Made by a program: the position numbers and the translations under genes. From Streptacidiphilus rugosus AM-16 (GTDB taxonomy: Bacteria; Actinomycetota; Actinomycetes; Streptomycetales; Streptomycetaceae): 64,000 bases of DNA. Numbering within the stretch: the stretch's first letter is position 1; each line of letters starts with the position of its first letter. The stretch is from assembly GCF_000744655.1 (NCBI RefSeq), contig NZ_JQMJ01000001.1, forward strand, positions 124,001-188,000. The letters are read 5' to 3'. Shown piece by piece: positions 16,220-24,217 of the stretch. The notes under the pieces were generated by a model, which was not told the origin of the DNA, did no database searches, and worked only from the letters and a program-made list of their open reading frames with translations.

Positions 16220-16324
16220 ATGACCGCCACAGTGCGACCGTGGATGAATCCCGAGGGGTTCTCCGAGGCCAACGACGGCTATGCCACCGTCAGCTGGGAG
16301 TGGGACCGTCTGGTGATCGGCTGA
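16220..16324 (+). CDS. Small open reading frame, 34 aa
   Basis: ATG 16220 has GAGGAG nine bases upstream. The product begins MTATVRPWMNPEGF and ends TVSWEWDRLVIG; it is acidic and rich in aromatic residues, not like out-of-frame high-GC text. It lies 46 bases after the small helix-turn-helix gene and may share its transcript. There is no signal peptide, double-glycine or cysteine pattern, so I do not call it a bacteriocin or RiPP precursor. Confidence 0.4.
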   Translation: MTATVRPWMNPEGFSEANDGYATVSWEWDRLVIG

Positions 16325-16860
16325 GGATGGCCCGGCGGGTGCGGTGCTCGGGGGTTCACCGCGCCCGCCGGATTGCCCGCAGGGGAGCCTGTCCGCAGCC
16401 CTGTGGGCACCACTTGGGGAGTGTGAGCCCCGGCGCCGGAACCGTCAGGAAGCGCGGACGCGGCGGCGCCCGTGGCGAAGCGCCTTTCACCAGGCTGCAC
16501 CACGCGGGTCGGACTGGCATGCGGAGGGCGGGCGAACGGGTGGCCCGGCGGCGGGCATGAAGAAGCCCGGCACCGGTCAGAGTGCCGGGCGATCCCGTGC
16601 GAGCGTGATGAAGCGTTCAGCGACGGTGAGCTGAGTGGAGCTTAGCTGCCCGGGTGATCAGCAGTGGGGCCCATTGTGGCGACGCCGCTTCTCCATGGCC
16701 GCCGTCGGCACCGTTGCGGCGAGTACATGTATGACGTCGCGGCGCTTCTCCCTGCGCGGCTGGTCGAACAGGTGCCCAGCAGCGATCCGCGGCCGGTCTC
16801 GGTGAGGGGGCTGGATCAGGTCTGTGTCTTCGCCCTGCGGTATCACGGCCGCAGCGTAGC
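16325..16860. other. Intergenic stretch with one terminator, no supported gene
   Basis: Open frames are Arg/Gly/Pro-rich and unrecognised. The only structural feature is the hairpin at 16565-16590. Confidence 0.4.
16565..16590 (+). terminator. Hairpin terminator
   Basis: GCCCGGCAC (16565-16573) pairs perfectly with GTGCCGGGC (16582-16590). Confidence 0.65.
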
Positions 16861-16866
16861 GCCGCC

Positions 16867-17487
16867 GTGAGTGCCCCGGCAGGCTGTTGCCTCTGTTGGG
16901 GCACACACCGTCAGGGGTGCGTGGTACTGCTTGTCGCATGCCTGACGGCCCGAACATTCCGGAACCGCGCAGGGAAGGGGGCACCGCAGCCCCGTGTCAT
17001 TGCCTGGTCGCCGCCGACGCCTGATCAGGTCGCCGAAGTGCGGTCGGAACTGGTGGAACACCTGGGCACCGACCATGCGCTGACGATGATGACGCAGATG
17101 GTAGAGCTCGGCAGGGCCTCTGTCCGCCCTCCGGGAGCGCCGTCGCAGGCCGCCGGACTGCTGCTGAGGGAGGAACGGCACAGGTTCGCGATGGCGCAGC
17201 TCTACTACGCGTCTGCCGAGATGACGCAGGTGGCTGTGGCCGCGGTTGCGGGTTTGTGGCGCTTGGTCAGGCGGGGCCTGCTGCCGTGCCGTCGCAGGTC
17301 TGGTCGCGGGGCGGCCACTTCGCGTCCGGTGGGGGTAAGAGTAGGTCATTGCCAGCCGCGGATGACGTGCTTGTCGGCCTCCTTATTTGGTTCCAGCCCA
17401 GGGAGGGCCCGGCGTGCACTGCCGGGCCCTCCCTGGGGCCCGTTACTTGCCGGCGAGTGCTACGAGAACCTTGTTCCAGGCGGGTGA
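16867..17487 (+). CDS. Hypothetical protein, boundaries uncertain
   Basis: Only the stretch from about 16990 to 17255 (VAEVRSELVEHLGTDHALTM, REERHRFAMAQLYYASAEMT) looks like real protein, helical and soluble. The sequence before and after it is low-complexity, and the frame passes through the terminator of the convergent gene at 17397, so a frameshift or decay near 17260 is likely. No family recognised. Confidence 0.3.
   Translation: MSAPAGCCLCWGTHRQGCVVLLVACLTARTFRNRAGKGAPQPRVIAWSPPTPDQVAEVRSELVEHLGTDHALTMMTQMVELGRASVRPPGAPSQAAGLLLREERHRFAMAQLYYASAEMTQVAVAAVAGLWRLVRRGLLPCRRRSGRGAATSRPVGVRVGHCQPRMTCLSASLFGSSPGRARRALPGPPWGPLLAGECYENLVPGG
17397..17437 (-). terminator. Strong terminator after the sigma/partner operon
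   Basis: A 17-bp perfect stem (CCCAGGGAGGGCCCGGC, 17397-17413, and its complement, 17421-17437) with a 7-base loop begins five bases past the stop at 17443. Confidence 0.85.
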
Positions 17488-18201
17488 GGTGACCATCGTG
17501 ATGGCCTGCTGGACGGTCAGTGCCGGGTGGTTGGGCTTGTCGGTCGCCTCGCCGAAGTGAATCTGCTGACCGTGAGGGCCGTTCCAAAACACGTCCAAGA
17601 AGGCGGCGCCGGTGCCCTTCACGGGGTCCTTGAACGACTTGTCCACGACGACAGTGCCGCCGTCGAGGTGGAGGGTCGTGCAGGTCTCGAAGGGAACCCC
17701 GGCCAGCGTGACGCAGTGCATCGGCTTCTTGGCCGAGGCCACGATCGTCAGCCCGGTGGTGGACCGGCCGCCAGGGGTCGTGAGGTCGGTGCTCACCGAG
17801 GCGTACCACTGCCCCGACATGGCCCGCTCGGGGGCGGAGACCTGGAACGGCACCCCGCCGTCCTGGGAGAAGGGCGCGGTGCTGGAGTGGGCGGGGAGCA
17901 GGGACTTGAACGTCCCCGCCACGTAGCCCTTCATCCAGGCAGTACCGGCCGGGGCGGGGGCTGTGCTCGCGGTGAGCGCCGTGTGGGCGGCGGTCGTGTT
18001 GACGGGGGCGGCGAACGCCGAGGGCAGAACGGCGGCGATGCCGGCCGCGATGGCCAGCGAGCTGCCGGCCACCATCGCGGTGCGGGTGCGCCGCCGGGTG
18101 CGGACGCCGGCCCGGAGGCGGGCGCTCTGGTCGGGGCTGATCGGGTTGGTGTCCTGGGTGCTGTGCATGAGTCTTGTCAGTTCCCTCTCGAAATCGTCCA
18201 T
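17443..18201 (-). CDS. Membrane-anchored partner of the SigE-type sigma factor
   Basis: A 252-residue protein with a cytoplasmic N-terminus (MDDFERELTRLMHSTQDTN), one membrane segment at about residues 42-64 (MVAGSSLAIAAGIAAVLPSA) and an extracytoplasmic domain of about 185 residues containing two cysteines (MHCVTLAGVPFETC). This plan fits proteins encoded with SigE-like sigma factors in Streptomyces and may act as anti-sigma factor or stress sensor. It begins 15 bases after the sigma gene. No zinc-anti-sigma HxxxCxxC motif is present. Confidence 0.7.
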   Translation of the reverse strand: MDDFERELTRLMHSTQDTNPISPDQSARLRAGVRTRRRTRTAMVAGSSLAIAAGIAAVLPSAFAAPVNTTAAHTALTASTAPAPAGTAWMKGYVAGTFKSLLPAHSSTAPFSQDGGVPFQVSAPERAMSGQWYASVSTDLTTPGGRSTTGLTIVASAKKPMHCVTLAGVPFETCTTLHLDGGTVVVDKSFKDPVKGTGAAFLDVFWNGPHGQQIHFGEATDKPNHPALTVQQAITMVTSPAWNKVLVALAGK

Positions 18202-18216
18202 GAATCCGTTCCTCCT

Positions 18217-18714
18217 TCAGGTCACCGGGGAGAGAGTCAGTGCGGTCCGCAGCCTCGTGATGCCGCGCGAGGTGAGCGAGCGCACGGTACCCACCGGGCA
18301 GCCCATGGCCTCGGCGACGGCCGCCTCGGGCAGGTCCTGGTAGTAGCGCAGGACCACGGCCGCGCGCTGTTTCGGTGGGAGCAGCGCAAGCGCCGCGGTG
18401 AGCCGGTGCCGGTCCGACACCAGTTCGGCCGTGTCGGCTGACGCCGGGGGGTCGGGCAGGTCGTTGGTGGGGTGTTCGCCCCACCAGCGCCGCCGCCGGG
18501 ACCTGGCGGCCGCGCGGACCAGGACCTGGCGCACGTAGGCCTCCGGGCTCTCCCGGCCGACACGGCCCCAGGCGAACCAGAGCTTTACCAGTGCGTCCTG
18601 CAGCAGGTCCTCGGCCCGGTGGGCGTCTCCCGCGGTGAGCAGGCAGGCAAGGTGCAGCAGAGCGGTCCACCGGGCCTGCACGAACGCGTCGAAGCCGTCC
18701 CTGTCAGCGCCCAT
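18217..18714 (-). CDS. SigE-family ECF RNA polymerase sigma factor
   Basis: A 165-residue sigma factor from ATG 18714. Region 2 includes FVQARWTALLHLACLLTAGD and AEDLLQDALVKLWFAWGRV (binding of core and -10 element); region 4 includes LPPKQRAAVVLRYYQDLPEA and a helix-turn-helix VGTVRSLTSRGITRLR. The size fits the actinomycete SigE-like family. It forms an operon with the membrane protein downstream, the expected sensing partner. Confidence 0.9.
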   Translation of the reverse strand: MGADRDGFDAFVQARWTALLHLACLLTAGDAHRAEDLLQDALVKLWFAWGRVGRESPEAYVRQVLVRAAARSRRRRWWGEHPTNDLPDPPASADTAELVSDRHRLTAALALLPPKQRAAVVLRYYQDLPEAAVAEAMGCPVGTVRSLTSRGITRLRTALTLSPVT

Positions 18715-18884
18715 GCGCCCCACCTCTTCCCCTTGTCCAGTGCCTTGCACAGGTAGAAAGGCCTTGGACAGCCCGTCACTATCCACACGGCGGTCGTGAC
18801 CTGCGCCACAGAGCCGGACAGAACGGGGTGCCCAACCCAGTGCAGTGGCGCAGAGTCCGGGGCCACCAGGACCGTGACAGCAGG

Positions 18885-19039
18885 CGCGAACCTGTTCTTC
18901 CAGCTGATCTCGAACAGATGCGAACGCGCGTCCGTGATCGTGACCAGCAACAAGCCCTTCGATGGGGAGAGGTCTTCGGAGACGAGACCGTCGCCGCCGC
19001 CATGATCGACCGCCTCGTCCACCACGCCGAGGTCCACTC
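18885..19039 (+). pseudogene. istB: IS21 istB remnant, left part
   Basis: NLFFQLISNRCERASVIVTS in one frame continues as GEVFGDETVAAAMIDRLVHH in the next, matching the C-terminal part of IstB, the ATPase helper of IS21 transposition. The N-terminal three quarters are missing and a small deletion near 18960 breaks the frame. The remaining tail of the gene is found at 21726, beyond the inserted element. Confidence 0.75.
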
Positions 19040-19347
19040 CACCAACGGAACGCAAAGCTGAGTTTGTCGGTCACGTTGGACTCCGGTGGGCCGGTGGAGG
19101 GGCTGTATCTGCACCCTGACCACCGTCGACGCCTGCGTCGACCTGTCGTGGAGGGAGTCCACGATGTCCAGTGATCCTCACCGCGCTGTCCAGCGGGCTG
19201 TGCCGCCCGAAAGCCCTGCGATGGACCGTTTCGTCCCAACTGCGGGGCGTGCGCTGTTGGTAGAAGGGGCGCATTGGGGGCATGCGGCGGGAAACCGTCG
19301 ACACGTCGGGATCGCCGTCCTAGCGTCCGCAGTAGGAGGCGGATGTG

Positions 19348-19776
19348 ATGGGCGAGGTGTCGAGGTTGAAGTCGCTGGAGGCCGCGGGACTGGTTCATCC
19401 GCGGGCCGACGCGGTCAGCGCACCGTTGTTCGGCGACGGCGGGTTCTTCCTGGCCCAGGACAAGGTCCAGGTCAAGTACGAGATGCTGCGCGCACACGCG
19501 GTCGAGGGCCGGACCGCGGGTGCCGCCGCGACGGCCCATGGCTACTCGCGGTCCGGGTTCTACCTGGTCAAGACGGCTTTCGAGGAGACGGGCATGGCCG
19601 GGCTGCTGGACGGTCAGCCCGGACGACGCGGCCCACTGAAGGTCACCGAGGACATCGCCGCGTTCCTGCGTGCCGCCCCGCCGGGAACCTCCGGCGCCGT
19701 ACTGGCCGACGAGGTGGAGCGGCAGTTCGGGGTCTTGCTGCACCGCCGCACGGTGGAGCGGATCCGACGCGGATGA
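19348..19776 (+). CDS. Helix-turn-helix protein of the recombinase element
   Basis: A 142-residue protein; ATG 19348 lies eight bases after AGGAGG (a GTG at 19345 is possible). It has two helix-turn-helix regions: RTAGAAATAHGYSRSGFYLV and a second winged-type segment (SGAVLADEVERQFGVLLHRR), the arrangement of transposase N-terminal domains of the IS630/IS481 type, but there is no DDE catalytic domain. It overlaps the next gene by ATGA. It may guide the recombinase to element ends. Confidence 0.75.
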   Translation: MGEVSRLKSLEAAGLVHPRADAVSAPLFGDGGFFLAQDKVQVKYEMLRAHAVEGRTAGAAATAHGYSRSGFYLVKTAFEETGMAGLLDGQPGRRGPLKVTEDIAAFLRAAPPGTSGAVLADEVERQFGVLLHRRTVERIRRG

Positions 19777-20108
19777 GCTCCGGACACGCGCAGTATGGCT
19801 GGTTCGACCGGCCCGGCGAGCCCGCGCAGTCCGAGTACGAGGTGCTGCGAGCACACGTGATCGAGCATGGGCGGCTGCCGTCGTCGCTGGCTGCGGCCCG
19901 GTTCGCGCGCCGCGGGCTGGCGGGGTTGATCGAGTGGCCGCAAGGTGAGCGCGCGTGGCGGGCCGAGTTGCTGGGCGCCCGTCGTCCCGGGTGGAGTCCG
20001 CATCACGACGCGCGCGTGGATGCTCTGGCCGCGGTGTTCGCGGTGCTGCTGGAGGCGGCGGGGCGGCTCGATGCCCGAAGCGAGTGGTGGGGGCGGTGGG
20101 CGCGATGA
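19773..20108 (+). CDS. Unknown small protein of the recombinase element
   Basis: A 111-residue protein sharing ATGA overlaps with both neighbours, so translation of the three genes is tightly coupled. The text includes YEVLRAHVIEHGRLPSSLAA, similar to the DNA-binding segment of the preceding protein (KYEMLRAHAVEGRTAGAAAT), which suggests an ancestral duplication. No catalytic motif is visible. Confidence 0.65.
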   Translation: MSSGHAQYGWFDRPGEPAQSEYEVLRAHVIEHGRLPSSLAAARFARRGLAGLIEWPQGERAWRAELLGARRPGWSPHHDARVDALAAVFAVLLEAAGRLDARSEWWGRWAR

Positions 20109-22111
20109 GGGCGGCGTTGTATGCGCGGGTGTCGACCGAGGGGCAGCAGGCCCGGGGCACGATCGGCTCCCAAGTGGAGGTCTTGCGCGCGCGGGTGGCG
20201 GCGGAGGGCGACGAGCTGGTCGCGGAGTTCACCGATGACGGCTGTTCGGGGGCCCGGTTGGACCGGCCGGGACTGGATGCGTTGCGAGACGCAGCGGAGG
20301 CGGGGCTGTTCGCCCGGGTATGGTGCCTGTCCCCGGACCGTTTGGCGCGCGTCTACGCCTATCAGGTCGTCGTCCTGGACGAGCTGGCCCGTCTTGGGGT
20401 GAAGGTGTGCTTTACCGACGCGCCGCCGGTCGCGGACGATCCGCAGGTCACGCTGCTGACCCAGGTCCAGGGGATGATCGCCGAGTACGAGCGCGCGAAG
20501 ATCGCCGAGCGGTACCGGCGCGGCAAGCTCTTCCGTTCCCGGGCCGGCGAGGTGCTGTCCTGGCGGGCGCCCTACGGTTACCGGCGGGTCCCGCGTGACC
20601 ACGAGCTGCCCGCGCATCTGGAGGTTTTCGAGCCGGAGGCCGCGGTGGTGCGGCGGATCTTCGCCGACTACACCGAGCGGGGCCTGTCGATGCGGCAGAT
20701 CGCCCGGGGGCTGGCCGCGGACCGGATCCCCACTCCCCGGAGCGGCAAGGGAACCTGGGGCACGTCCACGCTGGGACGTCTCCTGCACAACGAGGCCTAC
20801 GTCGGCCGGGTCTACTTCAACCGCACCGAGGCGGTGCCCAACCCAGGGCCCGGCCATCGTTACCGGCAGATCCCCCGGCCGCGTGAGGAGTGGATCGCGA
20901 TCGCGGTGCCCGCCATCATCACCGAGGAGGCGTTCGCCGCCGTCGACCGGGTCAGTTACGACAACAGCCAGTGGAGCCCACGGCGGGCCGAGTCTGGCCA
21001 GTGGCTGCTGAGGGGCCTGGTCAAGTGCGGGTCCTGTCACGTGGGCACCAACTGCCACAAGATGCGTGGGCGCAACGGCACCTGGCATCGCTACTACTAC
21101 TGCCGCAACCACGATCCGATCCGCGCCGGCGGCAGCGACCGCCGCTGCCCGGAACGCAACATTCGGGCCGACGCACTGGACGCGTTCGTCTTCGCCGAAG
21201 TGCGCCAGGCCCTATTGCGTCCCGATGTCCTCCTGGCCGGCGAGCAGGCCACCGCCGCGCGGGCCGGTGACGCTGAGTTGCTGGACCGTGAGCTGGCCGG
21301 TCTTGACCGCAAGCTCGCCGCCGCCCAGGCCGAGCGGGGTCGCCTGGCCGATCTCTACCAGGCCGCTCTGATCGACCTGCCCGAGCTGCAGCGACGCGCC
21401 AATGGCCTCGAGCACCGGCGCGGCGACCTGACCCGCCGCCGAGACGCACTCACCGCCCGACGGCACGAGCTCGCGCAGACGGGTCAGCTGCGGCGCAGGC
21501 TGGACGGCTTCGCCCAGCGCGTGCTCACCGGACTCGACGCCCTCGACTTCGACCAGCAGCAGACGCTCCTCCGCCTGGTGGTCGAGGAGATCGAGGTAAG
21601 CGACTGGCGAGTGAAGATCCGCCTACGGATCCCCCTGGACGACCCACCAGCCGAGCCCACGCGATCCGACCCCCGCCCACGCCGTCCCACGCCGTCCAGC
21701 GAAGACCGTTTGCGTTCCGTTGGTGACGTTCAAGGGAGAGTCCTACCGCATGCGCGGCCGCGAACTCGGACGCGTCCCCACCGACCCCAACGACACCGAC
21801 CACCAGCACCGGGACCGTTTTCATCCGGCCAAACTGGGTCACTGTTCACGCGCCGCCGACATCCAGACCGTCCTGGACTTCATCCGGGTGCCCCGGATCG
21901 GCCCGGGCCGCCCGCGCACCCGGCCGGACAAGGTCCGCGCCGACAAGACATACGGCTCCCGAGCCAACCGCGCCTACCTGCGCCAACGCGGCATCCGCTG
22001 CACGATCCCGGAGAAGCTCGACCAGATCGCGAACCGCAAGAAGCGCGGCTCGCACGGTGGCCGACCACCGAAATTCGACAAGGAGGGCTACAAGGCGCGC
22101 CACGCAGTTGA
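20105..22111 (+). CDS. Large serine recombinase, reading through the element end
   Basis: The catalytic domain begins [14 protein letters not shown] with the nucleophile Ser10, followed by [15 protein letters not shown] and the arginines of [11 protein letters not shown] recombinase domain (GYRRVP...[18 protein letters not shown]) and a zinc ribbon ([13 protein letters not shown], then YYCRNH and CPER) follow, then a coiled coil at about residues 400-470. Such enzymes cut and rejoin DNA through a phosphoserine. The family-like part ends about 21722. There is no stop before the element boundary, so about 130 foreign residues are added from istB and IS5 remnants read in other frames. Confidence 0.88.
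   Translation: MRAALYARVSTEGQQARGTIGSQVEVLRARVAAEGDELVAEFTDDGCSGARLDRPGLDALRDAAEAGLFARVWCLSPDRLARVYAYQVVVLDELARLGVKVCFTDAPPVADDPQVTLLTQVQGMIAEYERAKIAERYRRGKLFRSRAGEVLSWRAPYGYRRVPRDHELPAHLEVFEPEAAVVRRIFADYTERGLSMRQIARGLAADRIPTPRSGKGTWGTSTLGRLLHNEAYVGRVYFNRTEAVPNPGPGHRYRQIPRPREEWIAIAVPAIITEEAFAAVDRVSYDNSQWSPRRAESGQWLLRGLVKCGSCHVGTNCHKMRGRNGTWHRYYYCRNHDPIRAGGSDRRCPERNIRADALDAFVFAEVRQALLRPDVLLAGEQATAARAGDAELLDRELAGLDRKLAAAQAERGRLADLYQAALIDLPELQRRANGLEHRRGDLTRRRDALTARRHELAQTGQLRRRLDGFAQRVLTGLDALDFDQQQTLLRLVVEEIEVSDWRVKIRLRIPLDDPPAEPTRSDPRPRRPTPSSEDRLRSVGDVQGRVLPHARPRTRTRPHRPQRHRPPAPGPFSSGQTGSLFTRRRHPDRPGLHPGAPDRPGPPAHPAGQGPRRQDIRLPSQPRLPAPTRHPLHDPGEARPDREPQEARLARWPTTEIRQGGLQGAPRS
21726..21800 (+). 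pseudogene. istB: IS21 istB remnant, right part
   Basis: The text [20 protein letters not shown] is the last segment of IstB and continues in sense from the part ending at 19039. Together they locate the insertion point of the recombinase element within one codon or two. Confidence 0.75.
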
Positions 22112-22196
22112 GTGCGGGATCAATCGCCTCAAACGCCACCGTGCGGTGGCCACGAGATACGACAGCTCGCCGTCCGCTACGAGGCCACCGTGAGTA
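21866..22196 (+). pseudogene. IS5-family transposase, C-terminal fragment
   Basis: The frame encodes [40 protein letters not shown] and [19 protein letters not shown], the C-terminal catalytic part with the final Glu of IS5/IS427 transposases. The N-terminal two thirds are missing. One A is missing after TACGAC near 22163, so the expected end (LAVRYEATV) is in the next frame. Confidence 0.75.
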
Positions 22197-22370
22197 TCTG
22201 CGGGGCAGGCGAGCGCGGGCTGGCTGGAACCGTCTGTGTCCGGGCGTCGATCAGCGGCTGGCCGGTGCCGGCCTCGTGACGGCGCGCGAGGGGAAGGCGG
22301 TGCCGCTGTTCGCGGGGGGCGGGCGGGTCCGCACAGCGGGTGTGCCCGGAGGGTGCAGGAGTAGGGCGTT

Positions 22371-22394
22371 GGATCTTTGCAGCCGTAAAGATCC
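22371..22394. repeat. Hairpin with core ATCTTTRCAGCCGTAAAGAT, copy 1
   Basis: Stem GGATCTTT/AAAGATCC closes on GCAGCCGT. It lies 28 bases beyond the deaminase stop and shares its 20-base core with 23301-23320, so it may be a mobile terminator-like repeat or an operator. Confidence 0.6.
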
Positions 22395-22421
22395 AGCCGC
22401 GGCCCTCGAGGGAGAAGCTGG

Positions 22422-22895
22422 TCAACCGGCGACCGATGCGTACGGGTGGTGGTCTTTGGCGGGTAGTGGGTGGCGGCTGCCTGGGTTGCCGGAACGTGCC
22501 GCAGCACTGATTTCGATGATGGCGTCATCGGGAGGGGATGACGTTGTGCCCGGCACGGTCATGCCGATCAGGCCGAGGCCGATCGTGTAGTAGGCCCTTG
22601 CGATCCCCGCAGAGGCGAGCAGCTTCAGGCACCGGGGACACGGTCGCGCCAGCATCGGTGTGCCGGATGCGCCGACGCGGGCCACATAGATCTCTCGGCC
22701 GGAGGCGTCGGCGACGCGTCGAAGAGCCGCCTCCTCAGCATGAAAGGTGCTGTGGCGGAAGTCGATTGTGGGGGAGTTGCGCCGCTTGTTGGGAGCTGCG
22801 GCGAAGACACGCCCACGGGAGGCTACGACCGCGCCCACCCGGAATCGACACTCGGAGCGCAGAGCCTGGCGGATGGCCAGATCGATTCCCATCAC
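22422..22895 (-). CDS. Cytidine/deoxycytidylate deaminase-family protein
   Basis: A 157-residue protein with both zinc-binding signatures: HAEEAALRR (His ligand and catalytic Glu) and PCPRCLKLLASAG (two Cys ligands). It begins with tandem GTG-ATG. This fold removes the amino group from cytosine- or related bases; substrate could be dCMP, a nucleoside, or a blasticidin-type metabolite. The C-terminal 35 residues after TTSSPPDDA look unusual. Its neighbour upstream is the 71-aa gene, likely in the same transcript. Confidence 0.8.
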   Translation of the reverse strand: MMGIDLAIRQALRSECRFRVGAVVASRGRVFAAAPNKRRNSPTIDFRHSTFHAEEAALRRVADASGREIYVARVGASGTPMLARPCPRCLKLLASAGIARAYYTIGLGLIGMTVPGTTSSPPDDAIIEISAAARSGNPGSRHPLPAKDHHPYASVAG

Positions 22896-22952
22896 GGCAA
22901 GGGGCCGCCGGTTCGGGAGTTCTGCTTGAGGCGAGCCACGAGGGGGCCCGTC

Positions 22953-23168
22953 TCAGCTGTTGAGTGCGATCACGAGGTAGCGGGGTTGGTCAGCTGGAGC
23001 GTTGGTCAGGCCAAGCGTGTCGATGCCGATGTCCTCGGCCACGACGGTGACCCGCCCGCGGTCCATGACCAGCTGCAGGAGGCGGGGCTCGATAGCGAGG
23101 TGCATGTGCACGCCCTCTCCGTCGCGGCGGAATTGCACACTCATCTTCTGATTCGTGACTTCGGACAT
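22953..23168 (-). CDS. Small protein of unknown function, 71 aa
   Basis: ATG 23168 is chosen because GGAGG lies seven bases before it; the frame is open further upstream but not protein-like. The product (MSEVTNQKMSVQFRRDG start, ending PRYLVIALNS) has alternating hydrophobic strands and acidic turns, suggesting a small beta-rich fold. It is followed by the deaminase gene 57 bases downstream. Confidence 0.65.
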   Translation of the reverse strand: MSEVTNQKMSVQFRRDGEGVHMHLAIEPRLLQLVMDRGRVTVVAEDIGIDTLGLTNAPADQPRYLVIALNS

Positions 23169-23292
23169 GACCAACCTCCACCTCGGCGATTCGTTCGAAC
23201 CAAGAGTGGGCGAGAGAAAACGGTCATGTCTGCCCGATCGGGCATCCGCGCGGGAGGGGAGGGTGGGACCGTCGGGGCAGGGGCTCCCCATG

Positions 23293-23330
23293 GGGAGGTC
23301 AATCTTTACAGCCGTAAAGATTGGCCTCCC
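23293..23330 (-). terminator. 38-bp hairpin with core ATCTTTRCAGCCGTAAAGAT, copy 2
   Basis: Arms GGGAGGTCAATCTTTAC and GTAAAGATTGGCCTCCC pair with one mismatch around AGCC. It lies between the stop of the SDR gene and the start of the 71-aa gene, both on the minus strand, so it can end the SDR transcript. The shared core with 22371-22394 makes sequence-specific binding an alternative. Confidence 0.6.
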
Positions 23331-23353
23331 GCTGTCTCGTGTCTCGGAGAGAC

Positions 23354-24148
23354 TCAGCGCTTGTGCTGCTGGGCGTTCGAGATCTGTTCAGCCAGCTGTT
23401 TGGCCTTCGCCTTGCGCTGGACGTTCTCCGCGAGTGTGGGGAAGACCCCGCCAAGAGCGCTGGCGAGCCGAATCTCGAGCGGCGCGACATTGACCTCGGC
23501 GCGGTTGCGTTGGATGGCTTCGATCACGGCCGTCGCGACCTGCTGCGGAGCGACCGTACGGGTACCGGCTGGGGGAGTGGCGCCGGTGTCGGCGAACATG
23601 CCGGCGTCGCGGACGAAGCCGGGCTGGACCAGGGAGACGCCGATACCCGTGCCGTGGAGGTCCTGGCGCAGGCCGTGCGTAAAGCCTCGAAGTCCGTACT
23701 TGGTCGCGTTGTAGAGAGGTACGGAGGGAGAGGCTACTTTGCCGGAGATCGAGCCGATCATCACGACGTGCCCGCTTCCCCTGGAAAGCATGCCAGGGAC
23801 CAGCAGCCGGGTCAGCATGATCGGTGCGCGCAGGTTGACGTCGAGGGCGCGGTCGATCTGTTCCGGCGTGTAGCCGAGAAGGTCCCCGCTGGAGGGCAGG
23901 GCGGCGTTGGCGATGAAGACGTCGACCGGGCCTGCGACCTCGGCCAGACCTTCCACTGCCGCTGCCGAGCTGAGGTCGGCGGCCAGGACCTGGGCGTCGA
24001 GTTGCTCCGCCAGTTCGGTGAGGGCTTCGATGCGGCGCCCGGTCAGGACCAGACGAACATGATGCCGGTGGAGCTCCCGCGCGATCGCGCGGCCGATCCC
24101 GCCGCTCGCTCCTGTCAACAGCACCGTTTTTCCGGTCAGATGCATCAT
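23354..24148 (-). CDS. Short-chain dehydrogenase/reductase
   Basis: A 264-residue SDR. The nucleotide-binding motif is TGASGGIG (about residues 13-20), NAA lies in IANAALPSSG, and the catalytic set is Ser in IGSISGKVA with YNATK (Tyr and Lys) and PGFVRD after it. The Arg-containing LTGRRIEAL suggests NADP preference. It oxidises or reduces an alcohol/ketone; substrate not readable. It is divergent from an amidase across a perfect 62-bp palindrome. RBS AAAGGCAGG is itself part of the palindrome. Confidence 0.9.
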   Translation of the reverse strand: MMHLTGKTVLLTGASGGIGRAIARELHRHHVRLVLTGRRIEALTELAEQLDAQVLAADLSSAAAVEGLAEVAGPVDVFIANAALPSSGDLLGYTPEQIDRALDVNLRAPIMLTRLLVPGMLSRGSGHVVMIGSISGKVASPSVPLYNATKYGLRGFTHGLRQDLHGTGIGVSLVQPGFVRDAGMFADTGATPPAGTRTVAPQQVATAVIEAIQRNRAEVNVAPLEIRLASALGGVFPTLAENVQRKAKAKQLAEQISNAQQHKR

Positions 24149-24149
24149 C

Positions 24150-24211
24150 GTGCCTGCCTTTCATCGATTACTGTTCGTTCGAACGAACAGTAATCGATGA
24201 AAGGCAGGCAC
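24150..24211. promoter_or_regulatory. Perfect 62-bp palindrome between divergent SDR and amidase genes
   Basis: Bases 24150-24180 are the exact reverse complement of 24181-24211. The centre CTGTTCGTTCGAACGAACAG is a typical TetR-type operator; outside it each arm carries TTTCATCGATTA and the ribosome site of one divergent gene. A TetR gene follows the amidase, so it is the likely ligand. Because both 5' leaders are contained, each transcript could also form a hairpin. Confidence 0.9.
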
Positions 24212-24217
24212 CGGCAG

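Larger units (their letters stand above)
19040..21725 (+). mobile_element. Serine-recombinase element bounded by 17-bp inverted repeats, inserted in istB
   Basis: CACCAACGGAACGCAAA (19040-19056) is repeated inverted and perfect as TTTGCGTTCCGTTGGTG (21709-21725). Between them are three coupled genes: a helix-turn-helix protein, a 111-aa unknown protein and a large serine recombinase. The flanks are the two halves of IstB, so the 2.7-kb unit is an insertion and not ancestral DNA. Terminal inverted repeats are unusual for large serine recombinases, which normally act on non-repeated att sites. A target duplication could not be assigned. Confidence 0.7.

Noticed and set aside
16220-16324. RiPP or bacteriocin precursor
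   Set aside because: No leader-type motif, cysteine pattern, or modification and export genes nearby.
20105-21725. Phage integrase of a prophage
   Set aside because: No phage structural, lysis or packaging genes occur, and the unit is bounded by inverted repeats inside istB.
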